Counted from the first letter of the stretch, positions 36,985 to 46,318 are shown. The stretch is 64,000 bases of DNA from Prosthecobacter algae (GCF_039542385.1 NZ_BAABIA010000010.1:182426-246425), one strand, 5' to 3'. The notes: generated from the letters alone by a model not told the origin. Made by a program: numbers and translations.

Positions 36985-37713
36985 ATGCGCTTCCCCATCT
37001 GGCTGCTGTCCCCTTTCTTGCTCGTGACCTCGGCGGTGGCGCATGTGGTGCCGAACATGACCATCGAGGCGGAGTTCACGAAGGGGAGCCAGTTCACGCT
37101 GAAAATGAACCTGGATCCCCGGGTGTTTCTGAGTGATCAGCCCACATCACTGCCACCTGTTTCAGCGGATTGGTACCTGAGCCAGAGCGAGACGGAAAAA
37201 GCTGCCACCTATGCAAAGGCCACTGAGTATCTGAAGGCGAATGTCGGCCTAACATTCAATGATCAAACGCTGCCGCTGCCAGCCTGCGAGTTCGTGGCTC
37301 TGGATGGTGCGACCTATGAGGCGGTAAAGCCAGACACAGCGGAGACGCATCTGCTGGCGACGGCCAAGACCGATGTGCCTGCGGGTGCCGAAAGCTTTAA
37401 GATCGCCTTTGGCAAAGGGGCCAACGTCAGCCTGATCCTGCTGAACAGCGAAGAGGGCAACGACGAGCGCAAACCGCAGGTGATCTTTCCTGGCGAAACC
37501 AGCCGCCCTTTCAAACTCACGCAGACCACAAAGGCCGTGGAAGCGGCCCCGGCCGTAGCGCCAGTTTCTGCCAAAGCCGAAGGCATCCAGGTGACCGATG
37601 TCAAAGTCACGCGAGTTTATCCTGAGTTCCCCAAGACCCTGCTCTTCGCCGGTGCGGGGCTGTTCCTACTTTTGGGCTTCGGCGTGCTTTGGCTCAAACG
37701 CAGCAGGCGTTGA
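36985..37713 (+). CDS. Membrane-anchored protein of unknown function with signal peptide and C-terminal helix
   Basis: This 242-residue protein starts at 36985 with a signal peptide (MRFPIWLLSPFLLVTSAVAH), has an extracytoplasmic part of about 190 residues, and ends with one transmembrane helix and a basic tail (LLFAGAGLFLLLGFGVLWLKRSRR). The soluble part begins VVPNMTIEAEFTKGSQFTLKMNLDP and is beta-rich. This resembles membrane proteins with a HupE/copper-related sandwich such as DUF6702/HupE-leader proteins, but the match is weak. Its end overlaps by 20 bases the end of the convergent YheT-like hydrolase gene. Confidence 0.65.
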   Translation: MRFPIWLLSPFLLVTSAVAHVVPNMTIEAEFTKGSQFTLKMNLDPRVFLSDQPTSLPPVSADWYLSQSETEKAATYAKATEYLKANVGLTFNDQTLPLPACEFVALDGATYEAVKPDTAETHLLATAKTDVPAGAESFKIAFGKGANVSLILLNSEEGNDERKPQVIFPGETSRPFKLTQTTKAVEAAPAVAPVSAKAEGIQVTDVKVTRVYPEFPKTLLFAGAGLFLLLGFGVLWLKRSRR

Positions 37714-38647
37714 TGAACTCAATCGCGCGGCGTTCATGCCAGCCGCGCAGGCGGTGATCCAGGAAACCCACATGGCCGCCATAGTTTGGCGTTTCCAGGT
37801 GCAGCAGGTCGCTGTGAAAGGCGAGTTCTTGCGGGAAGGAGGGCCGGGTGAGCAGGGGGTCGTTCAGCGCATTCAGCAGCAGGCTGGGCACACGCAGCTT
37901 CGTCAGATGGGGCAGGGAACTGGCACGGGCCCAGTAGTCATCCGCATCGCGAAAGCCATGCAGAGGTGCCGTGAAGCGGTCGTCAAATTCCTTGATGGTG
38001 CGGATGCTGCGGATGCCACGCAGATCAAAGCTTTCGGGGAACCGCCGTGCCTTTGCCTCCATCTTGAGGACGAGGGTGTTTAAAAAGCGTTTCAGGTAAA
38101 CACGGTTGTCTTTGTTCTCGTCAAGGACACGCGCACTCGAGGCCAGATCCACCGGGGCCGAGACCGCCACTGCGGCGACGATGTGGGGATGCGCGGGCAT
38201 TTCGCCGATGCACTTGAGGGTGATGTTGCCGCCCAGGCTGAAACCGACGAGGGCCATCTGGGGGTAGGCATCGGAGGCATGCTCAATGACGCTGCGCAGG
38301 TCATTGGACTCGCCGCTGTGGTAGGAGCGCGGCAGGCGATTTTCCACCCCGCCACAGCCTCGGAAATTCCACGCCAGCACATTCCATCCTGCATGCAGCA
38401 GGGCCGCACTCATGCTGCGGATGTAGATGGCCTCGGCGGAGCCCTCCAGCCCATGCGAGAGGATGGCCAGGCGCTTGTTCCCTGCATGATACCAGCGCAG
38501 GTCCAGGAAATCGCCATCCCTCAGTTCCAGGCGTTCATGCTTGGGCTGCGGCGGGCGGGCACGTGGGAGAAAGACCGGCAACACCGTCTGCACATGGCCG
38601 TTACGCAGGAAACGGGGTGCCTGGTAACTGGAGGTGACGACGGGCAT
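37694..38647 (-). CDS. YheT-family alpha/beta hydrolase
   Basis: The 317-residue product is a clear YheT/EMB8-type hydrolase. It has the start YQAPRFLRNGHVQTVLPVF, HGLEGSAEAIYIRSM, NFRGCGG, the nucleophile elbow GFSLGGNITLK near residue 140, and the final His in NYGGHVGF. No signal peptide is present, so it is cytoplasmic. The substrate is unknown. It lies nine bases downstream of the methyltransferase gene on the same strand, and trpS precedes both, so an operon trpS-methyltransferase-hydrolase is likely. Its end overlaps the convergent gene by 20 bases. Confidence 0.88.
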   Translation of the reverse strand: MPVVTSSYQAPRFLRNGHVQTVLPVFLPRARPPQPKHERLELRDGDFLDLRWYHAGNKRLAILSHGLEGSAEAIYIRSMSAALLHAGWNVLAWNFRGCGGVENRLPRSYHSGESNDLRSVIEHASDAYPQMALVGFSLGGNITLKCIGEMPAHPHIVAAVAVSAPVDLASSARVLDENKDNRVYLKRFLNTLVLKMEAKARRFPESFDLRGIRSIRTIKEFDDRFTAPLHGFRDADDYWARASSLPHLTKLRVPSLLLNALNDPLLTRPSFPQELAFHSDLLHLETPNYGGHVGFLDHRLRGWHERRAIEFINACCV

Positions 38648-38656
38648 GGCAGCAGA

Positions 38657-39514
38657 TCACTTCAGCCACCAGCAGAAGCTGCCGCTGGGCACGGGCAGCA
38701 CATTCGCTGCGCCGCGCAGTTGCATCTCTCCCTGTTCCAGGCTGCCACCGGAGGAGCCGAACTGCTGGACTAACAAATGATGCAGAGAGATGGGCGTTAG
38801 CTCGGGTGTGTGGCAGGAAAGCAGCACGCCCAGGGGTTGATCGGACATCAGTTTGCCGATGAGAGAGAGCAGCGGTGGCAGATCATTTTCAATTTTGAAG
38901 ATCTCTCCTTTGGCTCCCCGGCCATAACTTGGAGGGTCCAGGATGATGAGGTCGTAACTGCGCTCGCGGCGGTGCTCACGGTCGAGAAACTTGGTCACAT
39001 CGTCCACGATCCAGCGGATGGGTTTTTCATCCAGGCCATTCAGCGTGGCATTCTTGCGCGCCCAGTCCACCATGCCTTTGGAGGCATCCACATGGCACAC
39101 TTCCGCGCCACCATGCGCGGCCGCCAGCGTGCTGCCACCGGAGTAGGCAAAGAGGTTCAGCACACGCGGCGCGCGGTTGTGCTTTTTACGGTAGTCGCCA
39201 CACACCTCGCGGATGCGTTTCCACTGGTCGCGCTGCTCCGGGAAGATACCCAGGTGGCCAAAGTCCGTGCTGCTGAGCTGAAAGCGGGTGCCATCCACGC
39301 CGATGTCCCAGGTGCCGGGCAGGCGATCCCGCCCGCGCCACTGGTTGCCGCCGTCGCGGAAGAAGGTGGCCGTGGCCTTTTGCCAGACGATGGTGGAGAG
39401 CGTTTGCTTCCACACGGCCTGGGCACAGGGGCGAGAGAGCACCACTTCACCAAAGCGTTCCAGCTTTTGAAAGTTGCCGCTGTCGAGGAGTTCGTAGCCG
39501 TTGGGATTCATCAA
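38657..39514 (-). CDS. RlmI/RlmK-like SAM-dependent methyltransferase
   Basis: This 285-residue protein has a class I methyltransferase core. It has SAM motif I RVLNLFAYSGGSTLAAAHGGA, acidic loop CHVDASKGMVDWARKN, and motif IV YDLIILDPPSYGRGAKGE with the Asp-Pro-Pro-Ser of RNA (cytosine-C5) and RlmI-type enzymes. Ahead of it is a beta-rich part (DRLPGTWDIGVDG) but no clear PUA domain, unlike E. coli RlmI. It probably methylates 23S rRNA. The start is ATG 39514 or ATG 39511. It lies between trpS and the YheT-like gene on the - strand. Confidence 0.8.
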   Translation of the reverse strand: MMNPNGYELLDSGNFQKLERFGEVVLSRPCAQAVWKQTLSTIVWQKATATFFRDGGNQWRGRDRLPGTWDIGVDGTRFQLSSTDFGHLGIFPEQRDQWKRIREVCGDYRKKHNRAPRVLNLFAYSGGSTLAAAHGGAEVCHVDASKGMVDWARKNATLNGLDEKPIRWIVDDVTKFLDREHRRERSYDLIILDPPSYGRGAKGEIFKIENDLPPLLSLIGKLMSDQPLGVLLSCHTPELTPISLHHLLVQQFGSSGGSLEQGEMQLRGAANVLPVPSGSFCWWLK

Positions 39515-39526
39515 AAAGAGCGCAGA

Positions 39527-40495
39527 TTAATCTCCGAGACCGACGGCCTGGCGCACGCGCTCCAGGGTTTTGCGGGCGACCGCACGGGCTTTCTCAGCGC
39601 CCTCGGCCAGCACCTTGTTGACATACTCGGGGTTAGCCACCAGCTCGGCTCGCTTCTCGCGGAAGGGGGCAAAGTAGTCGGTGATGCCCTGAAGAAGGCG
39701 TTTTTTAAAGTCACCGTAGCCTTTGCCGCCCGCCTGAAAATCCGCCACCATCGCGGCGTAATCAGCCGGTGAGGCGACGAGTTGATACAGTGCCAGGATG
39801 CTGCTGTTCTCGATAGGTTTGGGCGATTCCACCGGGGTGGAGTCTGTGGGGATGCCCATGATGGCCTTCTTCAGCTTTGCAGGTTCTTCAAAGAGTTGGA
39901 TGGTGTTGCCATAGCTCTTGCTCATCTTCCGGCCATCGGTTCCCAGGACCACGGCGGTTTCCTCGCGGATGCGCGGTGTTGGCAGCTTCAGCAGGCCCTG
40001 GCCGAAAGTCTCGTTCATCTTGATGGCAATGTCGCGGGTCACCTCCACGTGCTGCTTTTGGTCACGACCCACAGGCACCAGATCCGCATCGTAAATGAGG
40101 ATGTCTGCCGCCATCAGCACCGGGTAGGCAAAGAGGCCGTGGCTGGCGCTGATGCCGTTCGCCACTTTATCCTTGTAGCTGTGGCATCGTTCCAGTAGGC
40201 CCATAGGGGTCACGGTGCTCAGGATCCAGGAAAGCTCCGTGTGCTCTGGCACATCACTCTGGCGGAAAAACACGCACTTCTCGGGATCGAGACCGCAGGC
40301 CAGGAAATCAATGGATAGGTCGCGCACATTGCTGCGCAGGGTCTTGCCCTCGTGGATGCTGGTCAGAGAATGGTAATCGGCGATGAAGTAAAAAGCTTCG
40401 CCTTCGTGTTGCAGCTTCAGGGCCGCCTCCATCATGCCAAAATAGTTGCCGATGTGGAGACGTCCGCTGGGTTGGAGGCCGGAAAGGATGCGCAT
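39527..40495 (-). CDS. trpS: Tryptophanyl-tRNA synthetase
   Basis: The 322-residue enzyme has the class I synthetase motifs: SGLQPSGRLHIGNYFG (the HIGH motif as HIGN) at residues about 5-20, and GRKMSKSYGN (KMSKS) near residue 190. The internal SHGLFAYPVLMAADIL and LVPVGRDQKQHVE typical of bacterial TrpRS are also present. It charges tRNA-Trp in the cytoplasm. It starts the - strand gene set that continues with the methyltransferase and the YheT-like hydrolase. Confidence 0.98.
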   Translation of the reverse strand: MRILSGLQPSGRLHIGNYFGMMEAALKLQHEGEAFYFIADYHSLTSIHEGKTLRSNVRDLSIDFLACGLDPEKCVFFRQSDVPEHTELSWILSTVTPMGLLERCHSYKDKVANGISASHGLFAYPVLMAADILIYDADLVPVGRDQKQHVEVTRDIAIKMNETFGQGLLKLPTPRIREETAVVLGTDGRKMSKSYGNTIQLFEEPAKLKKAIMGIPTDSTPVESPKPIENSSILALYQLVASPADYAAMVADFQAGGKGYGDFKKRLLQGITDYFAPFREKRAELVANPEYVNKVLAEGAEKARAVARKTLERVRQAVGLGD

Positions 40496-40643
40496 AGTCG
40501 CCTAGAGATGGCGGGCGATACGGTCAGATTCAAGGGCGTAGCTGGATTTTCCGCTGCTAGCTTTGTTCATTCAGGGGGCCGCGCATGAAGGGCCGGGCGA
40601 CCGCGTATAGGCTAGTGCGCCGGATTACCTCCCGCCACCGACT

Positions 40644-41279
40644 ATGTTTTTACGCTCTCTCTGCACCCTGCTGTTCCTTTCAGCCGCTCTATCCACCCAG
40701 GCACAAACCGCGCCCGCACCAGCCCCTGCTGTGCAGCCCCTCATTGACAAGGTGGTGACGGCCGTGGGTGGGAAGGACAAGCTGCTCACGCTTTTCCGCA
40801 TCAAGGAAACCTTTCACTTCGGTGCCAACCCCACACCCGATGAGGGCAAAAAAGCCTCCTCCCGCGAGTCCGTGCTGGACGTGCCGAAGTACTGGTGGCT
40901 GGGCAAAAAAGAGCGTGCCGATGAACCGGCTAAATATGACGTCTGGGCCTGGACCCTCGGCATCCTCGTGGATCCCCAGTCCAAGGTGGAGATCATCCCC
41001 GAGCTCACGCATGAAGGCCCGCCACTTTTTGGCCTCCGAGTCAGCGGCACGGTAGATCCCGCCATGGATATCTACTTTGACAAAGAAACCCAGCTCCTGC
41101 GCCGCCTCGACTGGCGGGGGGACTACTACCTTTTCAGCGACTGGAAAGAGCACGATGGCGTTAAGTATGCCAGCAAGACCGTGATCTACAAAAAGGCTAG
41201 CGGCAAACCCTGGTTCTTCCATGAGGTGACAGAGGTGCAGCGCCTGAAGGAGCTGCCAGCCGGGCTCACCCGTAACTGA
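40644..41279 (+). CDS. Secreted protein with LolA/MucB-like fold, unknown function
   Basis: This 211-residue protein has a signal peptide (MFLRSLCTLLFLSAALSTQAQ) and then a Pro/Ala stretch. The mature domain (IDKVVTAVGGKDKLLTLFRIKETFHFG, then MDIYFDKETQLLRRLDW and YLFSDWKEHDGVKYASKTVIY) follows the pattern of the outer-membrane lipoprotein-sorting (LolA-like) beta-sheet proteins seen in many Planctomycetes and Acidobacteria. Such proteins often begin with a helix containing AxGGxxxL, which is present. The ligand is unknown. It is followed after nine bases by a beta-helix protein gene, suggesting co-expression. Confidence 0.7.
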   Translation: MFLRSLCTLLFLSAALSTQAQTAPAPAPAVQPLIDKVVTAVGGKDKLLTLFRIKETFHFGANPTPDEGKKASSRESVLDVPKYWWLGKKERADEPAKYDVWAWTLGILVDPQSKVEIIPELTHEGPPLFGLRVSGTVDPAMDIYFDKETQLLRRLDWRGDYYLFSDWKEHDGVKYASKTVIYKKASGKPWFFHEVTEVQRLKELPAGLTRN

Positions 41280-41288
41280 GTCACTTTC

Positions 41289-42350
41289 ATGAAACGCGCC
41301 TGCCTCATCCTGCTGGGACTTTGCCTGGGAACTCTGGTCCAGGCCGAGCCTTTGATCGTCCGCGATGCCGCTGCTCTGAAGGCTGCCGTGGCCGGACTGA
41401 AAGCGGGCACCGTTTTGAAAATCGCTCCAGGGGATTATCCTGGTGGTTGGCATGTCACAGGCGTGGAGAATCTGACCATCGAGGCCTTGGATCCGAAGTC
41501 TCCACCTCATTTCAAAGGTGCTGGGAATGGTTGGCAGTTTTCCAAATGTGCGGGGCTAACATTGCGGAATGTCCGCATCAGCGGCCAGAGTGGCAATGGG
41601 ATCAATCTCGACGATGGAGGAGACCTCGAGAAGCCTGTCAAAGGCATTACTCTGGATCGCATCCACATTAGCGACATCGGCCCCGAGGGGAATCACGATG
41701 GCATCAAGTGTTCCGGTTTGGAAAACCTCACGATCCGCGACTGCACCATCACGGGTTGGGGTGGGCAGGGGATTGATTTTGTCGGCTGCCACAAGTCGCT
41801 CATCACGGGCTGCCAGTTTGTGGGCAAGACGGGTTTCTCCGCCAGTGCAGGTGTCCAGCTCAAAGGCGGCACCTCGGAGATCGTGGTGGAAAAATGCCGC
41901 TTCACGAATGCCGGGCAGCGTCCTCTGAATATCGGTGGCTCCACAGGGCTAGCCTACTTCCGCCCGCAGGGGGCCAAGCATGAGGCGCAGAGCATTGTGG
42001 TGCGTGAAAATATCATCGAAGGCAGCCCCTGCGCGGCCGCCTTTGTCGGCGTGGATGGCTGTGAATTCAGCGGCAACACGATCTTGTTTCCCGAAAAGTG
42101 GCTCTTCCGCATCCTTCAGGAGACCCAGGAACCGGGCTTTGTGCCCTGCCGAAATGTGCTGGTGAAAAACAACCGCATCGTCTTCCGCCGCGCTCAGGTG
42201 CAGGTGGATGTCAATATCGGCAGTGGAGTGGCCCCAGAGACCTTCCGTTTTGAAAACAATCATTGGTTCGCGGAAGATCGCCCCGCAGCCTCCAAGCCAA
42301 AACTTCCGGTGCAAGAAGTGGGCGGAGTTTATGGCACGGACCCGCGTTAA
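41289..42350 (+). CDS. Secreted right-handed parallel beta-helix protein
   Basis: The 353-residue product has a signal peptide (MKRACLILLGLCLGTLVQAEP) and then the repeated short strands of a pectin-lyase-like beta-helix: LTLRNVRISGQSGNGINLD, LENLTIRDCTITGWGGQGIDFVG, SEIVVEKCRFTNAG and VRENIIEGS. Many such proteins are polysaccharide lyases or glycan-binding; no catalytic triad can be assigned here. It follows the LolA-like gene by nine bases and converges with the CBM9-like gene with only four bases between the stops. Confidence 0.82.
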   Translation: MKRACLILLGLCLGTLVQAEPLIVRDAAALKAAVAGLKAGTVLKIAPGDYPGGWHVTGVENLTIEALDPKSPPHFKGAGNGWQFSKCAGLTLRNVRISGQSGNGINLDDGGDLEKPVKGITLDRIHISDIGPEGNHDGIKCSGLENLTIRDCTITGWGGQGIDFVGCHKSLITGCQFVGKTGFSASAGVQLKGGTSEIVVEKCRFTNAGQRPLNIGGSTGLAYFRPQGAKHEAQSIVVRENIIEGSPCAAAFVGVDGCEFSGNTILFPEKWLFRILQETQEPGFVPCRNVLVKNNRIVFRRAQVQVDVNIGSGVAPETFRFENNHWFAEDRPAASKPKLPVQEVGGVYGTDPR

Positions 42351-42354
42351 GGCG

Positions 42355-42987
42355 CTACTCCACCAGTTCAAAAATTCCAAAGGAAGCCGGCGTGTGGAAA
42401 TCGGCCTTCACTGTTTCGGGGTCCACCCAGGGCATCCAGCCCGAGTGAATGCCGCCCTCCGCCGTGTGGGAAAATTCCGCTCGATATACCCCGGCATAAA
42501 ATTCATAGGCCCCCGGTTTGAGCACATTCAGCTCACGCAGCAGGTCCAGCGACAGACTGCCCTGCACCTGATAACGATGGCCTTGAATACTTGCGTCGAG
42601 GTGCAACTCCGGGCAGGTCCAGTCCCAGTCATACTCGCGGTAGAAACGTGCGGCATAGATCAAGGCTTCACCTCGTGGACTCATCTCAAAGGCGTAGTAA
42701 GGCGTGAGCGTGAGATCGGGGGTCAGAAAGATCTCCACCCGGTCAGATCCGAGCACACGTTCTTTGACGGTGTCGCCGGTGCCCAGCACCAGGTCTTCAT
42801 CCACGCAGTCAAAACGGAAGTGTAGCCGCTCTTCATCCCATAGAGCGCGGAATTGAGTGGAGGGTACAGGTGTGGACTCCCAGGGTAACGTGAAACGATC
42901 TAGACACACAGCCGCAGACCAATCCAACAGGGCACCACGACAGCGTTGGACGGGGTAACGATTGAGGGTAGTGGGGGCAGGTGTCAT
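42355..42987 (-). CDS. CBM9-like carbohydrate-binding protein without signal peptide
   Basis: This 210-residue protein resembles the family 9 carbohydrate-binding module (DOMON-like): TQFRALWDEERLHFRFDCVDEDL, then RVEIFLTPDLTLTPYYAFEMSPRGEALIYAARFYR, with FYAGVYRAEF near the end. Stand-alone CBM9-like proteins of this length occur across Verrucomicrobia and Bacteroidota. No signal peptide is visible from ATG 42987, so it may be cytoplasmic or use another export route. It is divergent from the GlpQ gene. Confidence 0.75.
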   Translation of the reverse strand: MTPAPTTLNRYPVQRCRGALLDWSAAVCLDRFTLPWESTPVPSTQFRALWDEERLHFRFDCVDEDLVLGTGDTVKERVLGSDRVEIFLTPDLTLTPYYAFEMSPRGEALIYAARFYREYDWDWTCPELHLDASIQGHRYQVQGSLSLDLLRELNVLKPGAYEFYAGVYRAEFSHTAEGGIHSGWMPWVDPETVKADFHTPASFGIFELVE

Positions 42988-43078
42988 GGTGGAGATTCTT
43001 CATATTGACGGCAGTACGGGGACTCTGTCAGCATGAGGATTCATGTTTTCTGTTTTTCGCCCTGCCTCAGATGTTCCC

Positions 43079-44059
43079 ATGAGATGCCTTCTCGCGTTAC
43101 TCTCGTTTCCCCTTATGGCCCAGGAACCTTCTCCCCTTGTCATCGCTCATCGTGGTGCCAGTGGTTATCTGCCCGAGCATACGCTGGAGGCCAAGGCCAT
43201 GGCCCATGCTCAGGGCGCACCTTCCATTGAACAAGACGTGGTGCTGACGAAGGACGATGTGCCCGTGGTGCTGCATGACATTCATGTGGATACCATCAGC
43301 GATGTGGCCACGCGGTTCCCAGGGCGGCAGCGGGAAGATGGGCGCTTTTACGCCTTGGACTTCACCCTCGCAGAATTGAAGCAACTGCGAGTGACGGAAC
43401 GGTTCAATGCCAAAACGGGCCAGCAGGTGTTTCCCAAACGCTTCCCCATGAATACCTCCACCTTCCAGATCCCCACGCTGGAGGAGGAGCTGCAGCTGAT
43501 CCAGGGGCTGAACCGCAGCACTGGGCGGCAAGCGGGAATTTATCCCGAGATCAAACAGCCTGCCTGGCATCGCAAGGAAGGACACGACATCAGCCGCATC
43601 GTCCTGCCCATCCTGGAAAAGTATGGCTACAAGAGCCGTGAAGCTGCCTGCCATGTGCAGTGCTTTGAATACGAGGAAGTGAAAAGAATACGCTTGGAGT
43701 TAGGCTGGAAAGGCCGTCTCATCATGCTCATGGGCGGAGGTGCCAAAGGCACGGACGGCACCGACTTTGCCTACCTGCGTTCGCCTGCCGGTCTGGCGGA
43801 GCTGAAGCAGGTGGCGGATGGCATCGGTCCTGCGTTGAGCAGCATCATTGCCGAGGACCGCAAGGTGACCGCTTTGGTCAAAGACGCTCATGCCCAGGGC
43901 CTCAAGGTGCATCCTTACACCTTGCGCACCGATGAACTGCCCAAGTTTGCGCATTCGGCAGATGACCTCATGGACTTGCTCTTCACTCAGGCAGGCGTGG
44001 ATGGCCTGTTCACCGATTTTCCCGATGTGGTCCTGACTTGGCTGGCCAAGAAGCCCTGA
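43079..44059 (+). CDS. glpQ: Glycerophosphodiester phosphodiesterase (GlpQ type), secreted
   Basis: The start at 43079 gives a signal peptide (MRCLLALLSFPLMAQ) and a 326-residue product; an ATG at 43043 adds 12 unlikely residues. The enzyme has the GDPD motifs LVIAHRGASGYLPEHTLEA at the start, IEQDVVLTKDDVPVVLHD with the metal-ligand Glu and Asp and second catalytic His, and IYPEIKQP. The long form and the TFQIPTLEEEL segment match periplasmic GlpQ. It hydrolyses deacylated phospholipids to glycerol-3-phosphate and an alcohol. It is followed after 31 bases by dacB. Confidence 0.95.
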   Translation: MRCLLALLSFPLMAQEPSPLVIAHRGASGYLPEHTLEAKAMAHAQGAPSIEQDVVLTKDDVPVVLHDIHVDTISDVATRFPGRQREDGRFYALDFTLAELKQLRVTERFNAKTGQQVFPKRFPMNTSTFQIPTLEEELQLIQGLNRSTGRQAGIYPEIKQPAWHRKEGHDISRIVLPILEKYGYKSREAACHVQCFEYEEVKRIRLELGWKGRLIMLMGGGAKGTDGTDFAYLRSPAGLAELKQVADGIGPALSSIIAEDRKVTALVKDAHAQGLKVHPYTLRTDELPKFAHSADDLMDLLFTQAGVDGLFTDFPDVVLTWLAKKP

Positions 44060-44090
44060 GCAACGAGATGATAAAGGAGTATCCTGCGCT

Positions 44091-45494
44091 GTGAAAAACG
44101 TTCTCCTTTGCCTGCTGCTAGCCGCATTGGCAGCCTTGCTGGTTCTTCGTTTTCGCGAAGAACCTTTGCCTCCCGTACCAGCGGTCTCGGCGCTTAAGCA
44201 GGCTTTTACGATGGCCCGTGAAGAGCCGGGTATGCAAGGGGCCGCCATAGGTTTTTGCTTACTAGATGCCCAGGGGCAGGTGATCGAAGAACTGAACAGT
44301 CAAACGGCGTTCATCCCCGCCTCCACCCTGAAGACTCTCACGACGGCCACTGCTCTAGAGAAATGGGGGCCTGATTATCGTTTGGAAACAATCGTAGAAA
44401 CCACGAATCCCCTTCAAGAAGGTGGCCTAACTGGTGATGTGATCATTCGTGGTGGTGGAGATCCCATGCTCTCACTGAATGACCTTGAGGGCTGGGTGCT
44501 CACGCTTCTACAAAAAGGGGTGAAGCGCATTCACGGACGCATCATCGGCGATGGCAGCCTGTTCCCCGGTTCTCTCTACGATGATTTTTGGAATTGGGGA
44601 GACATTGGCAACGGCTATGGCAGCGGCGTCTCCGGGCTGAATTTGGAGCATAACCGCAGCCTCGTACGGATTCGCCCCGGCAAGGAAGTTGGGGCCAAAG
44701 CGACATTTCTAGTGGCCAGCCCTCAGGTGCCGAAGGTCCAGTGGGTGAATGAAGTGACCACGGGAGCCGCGAATTCAGGGGATGGAGTCATGATTCATGG
44801 CGGTGAACGCACCGCAGTCCTGCATCTGCGTGGGACGGTCCCTCTGAGTGCCGGGAACTTTGAAGTGACGGCGGCCGTGCCAGACCCGGAGCTGTATGCA
44901 GCCCATCACCTGCGGGTCTTGCTGGTGGATGCAGGGATTCAGGTGGATGGAGATGCCGTGAGCGCTGGCGAACTGCGCAGCGCGGGTGAGTCCATCCCGG
45001 AGACATCGGAGATTTTGATCAAGCATCTTTCGCCCTCGCTCAAGGAGATCGTCACCAGCATCCATGCCACCTCAGACAATCATGAGACGGAGTGTTTGTA
45101 TCGTTTGTTAGGCATTCGCGAGGGTCGGTCATCGGATGAAGTGCTGCGGGCTCACTGGCGGTCACGAGGGCTGGTTTTTGAAGGGCTACGCATGGAGGAC
45201 GGTTGCGGTCTCGCACGGTCGGATTTCATCCGGCCACTGGATCTTGCCCAACTCCAGCATGTAGCAGGCGCAGGACCTCAGGGGGCGGTTTATCGTGAGT
45301 CCCTGCTGGCCACAGAAGATGGCACGGTGAGGTGGAAAGGCGGGGCCATGTCGGGCGTGCGTTCCTACACGGGTTTTGTGAAAGGAGCTTCGGGGGCCGA
45401 GTTCAGCTTTGCCCTGATGGTGAATCATTTTTCTGATTCGCAGGCTGTGGCTCGTTTGCGTGAGGCTGTGCTGGGCGTTTTGAAGGCTCGTTGA
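44091..45494 (+). CDS. dacB: D-alanyl-D-alanine carboxypeptidase/endopeptidase of the PBP4 (S13) family
   Basis: This 467-residue protein starts with GTG at 44091 and has a single hydrophobic segment (LLCLLLAALAALLVLRF) that serves as signal or anchor. The S13 motifs are SxxK in FIPASTLKTLTTATALEKWG near residue 80, and SxN in HATSDNHETECLYRLLG near residue 325. At the KTG position there is WKGGAMSGVRSYTGFVKG near residue 423, so the usual Lys-Thr/Ser-Gly is Lys-Gly-Gly. The enzyme trims or cuts peptidoglycan cross-links in the periplasm. The KGG change may alter beta-lactam binding or rate, but this is not shown. Confidence 0.9.
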   Translation: MKNVLLCLLLAALAALLVLRFREEPLPPVPAVSALKQAFTMAREEPGMQGAAIGFCLLDAQGQVIEELNSQTAFIPASTLKTLTTATALEKWGPDYRLETIVETTNPLQEGGLTGDVIIRGGGDPMLSLNDLEGWVLTLLQKGVKRIHGRIIGDGSLFPGSLYDDFWNWGDIGNGYGSGVSGLNLEHNRSLVRIRPGKEVGAKATFLVASPQVPKVQWVNEVTTGAANSGDGVMIHGGERTAVLHLRGTVPLSAGNFEVTAAVPDPELYAAHHLRVLLVDAGIQVDGDAVSAGELRSAGESIPETSEILIKHLSPSLKEIVTSIHATSDNHETECLYRLLGIREGRSSDEVLRAHWRSRGLVFEGLRMEDGCGLARSDFIRPLDLAQLQHVAGAGPQGAVYRESLLATEDGTVRWKGGAMSGVRSYTGFVKGASGAEFSFALMVNHFSDSQAVARLREAVLGVLKAR

Positions 45495-45550
45495 AATTCT
45501 TTTCTTCGGGATGATCCGTTTCTCTGCGGAATTTCGCAGGGGGAATTGCC

Positions 45551-46255
45551 ATGCTTATCAAACCCACGCTTGTCTCTTCCGTTCTCCTTCTCTCACTGGC
45601 CTCCTGCGCCACCTACACCACACCTGGACGACCCGCGAACCTCGGCACCTTCACGGACCCGAAAGTGAAGAAGGCCTATGTCGCTCGACCCGCCATCAAG
45701 TTCCCGGCCAATATCGCGGTGGTGCGTGTGCAGGAGAGCGGTTACCGCTCCGATTCTGGCAGGGCACATGGCTCGGGTGCTTACAGCGTCGTCACCACCC
45801 GTGACATTGAGAGGGCAGGGGATCTGGAAAAGCTTCAGAAGCTACCGGGTCTGGAAGGCGTGGCGACGCTGAATCGTCTGCTGCTGCCGGAGTCCTTGAA
45901 CAGTGACGAAGATCTGCGTGAGGCCGCCGCGAAATTGCAGGCCGATGCCATCCTTATTTACACCGTGAGCACGGAGTTCAGAAATGATGATGTGGTGCCT
46001 CCCCTGACGGCACTTTCGCTTGGCTTGTTAAGCGTGAATCGTTATGAAATCACCTCTTCGGCCTCGGCGGTGCTGATGAATACCCGCACGGGCTACATCT
46101 ATGGCGCTCTCGAGGAGAACAATGACAAGGTGGGCGGAAGTTTCATCTTTGATGGCAGTGACCTCGCGAGGAAGAAGGCGGAGCGCTCCGCCTATGAAAA
46201 ACTGTTGGCCGCTTTTGATCCCTTCTGGCGGAAGACCTACGCCCGTTATCATTGA
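45551..46255 (+). CDS. Lipoprotein of unknown function
   Basis: The 234-residue product has a lipoprotein signal (MLIKPTLVSSVLLLSLASC) and then a beta/alpha region: KFPANIAVVRVQESGY, EDLREAAAKLQADAILIYTVSTEF, ITSSASAVLMNTRTGYIYGALEE, and YEKLLAAFDPFWRK. This layout (PxNIAVVRV then ADAILIYTV then SAVLMNTRTGYIY) is that of outer-membrane-associated proteins with a CsgG/TolB-N-like alpha/beta domain. I know no functional data for close relatives. It stands alone between dacB and phoD on the same strand. Confidence 0.7.
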   Translation: MLIKPTLVSSVLLLSLASCATYTTPGRPANLGTFTDPKVKKAYVARPAIKFPANIAVVRVQESGYRSDSGRAHGSGAYSVVTTRDIERAGDLEKLQKLPGLEGVATLNRLLLPESLNSDEDLREAAAKLQADAILIYTVSTEFRNDDVVPPLTALSLGLLSVNRYEITSSASAVLMNTRTGYIYGALEENNDKVGGSFIFDGSDLARKKAERSAYEKLLAAFDPFWRKTYARYH

Positions 46256-46318
46256 GTCACGTTTCTGTCGCATCTTCATTGATGAAAAGGTCGCGCTCAG
46301 GCGTTTCGTTGGCTGTTC

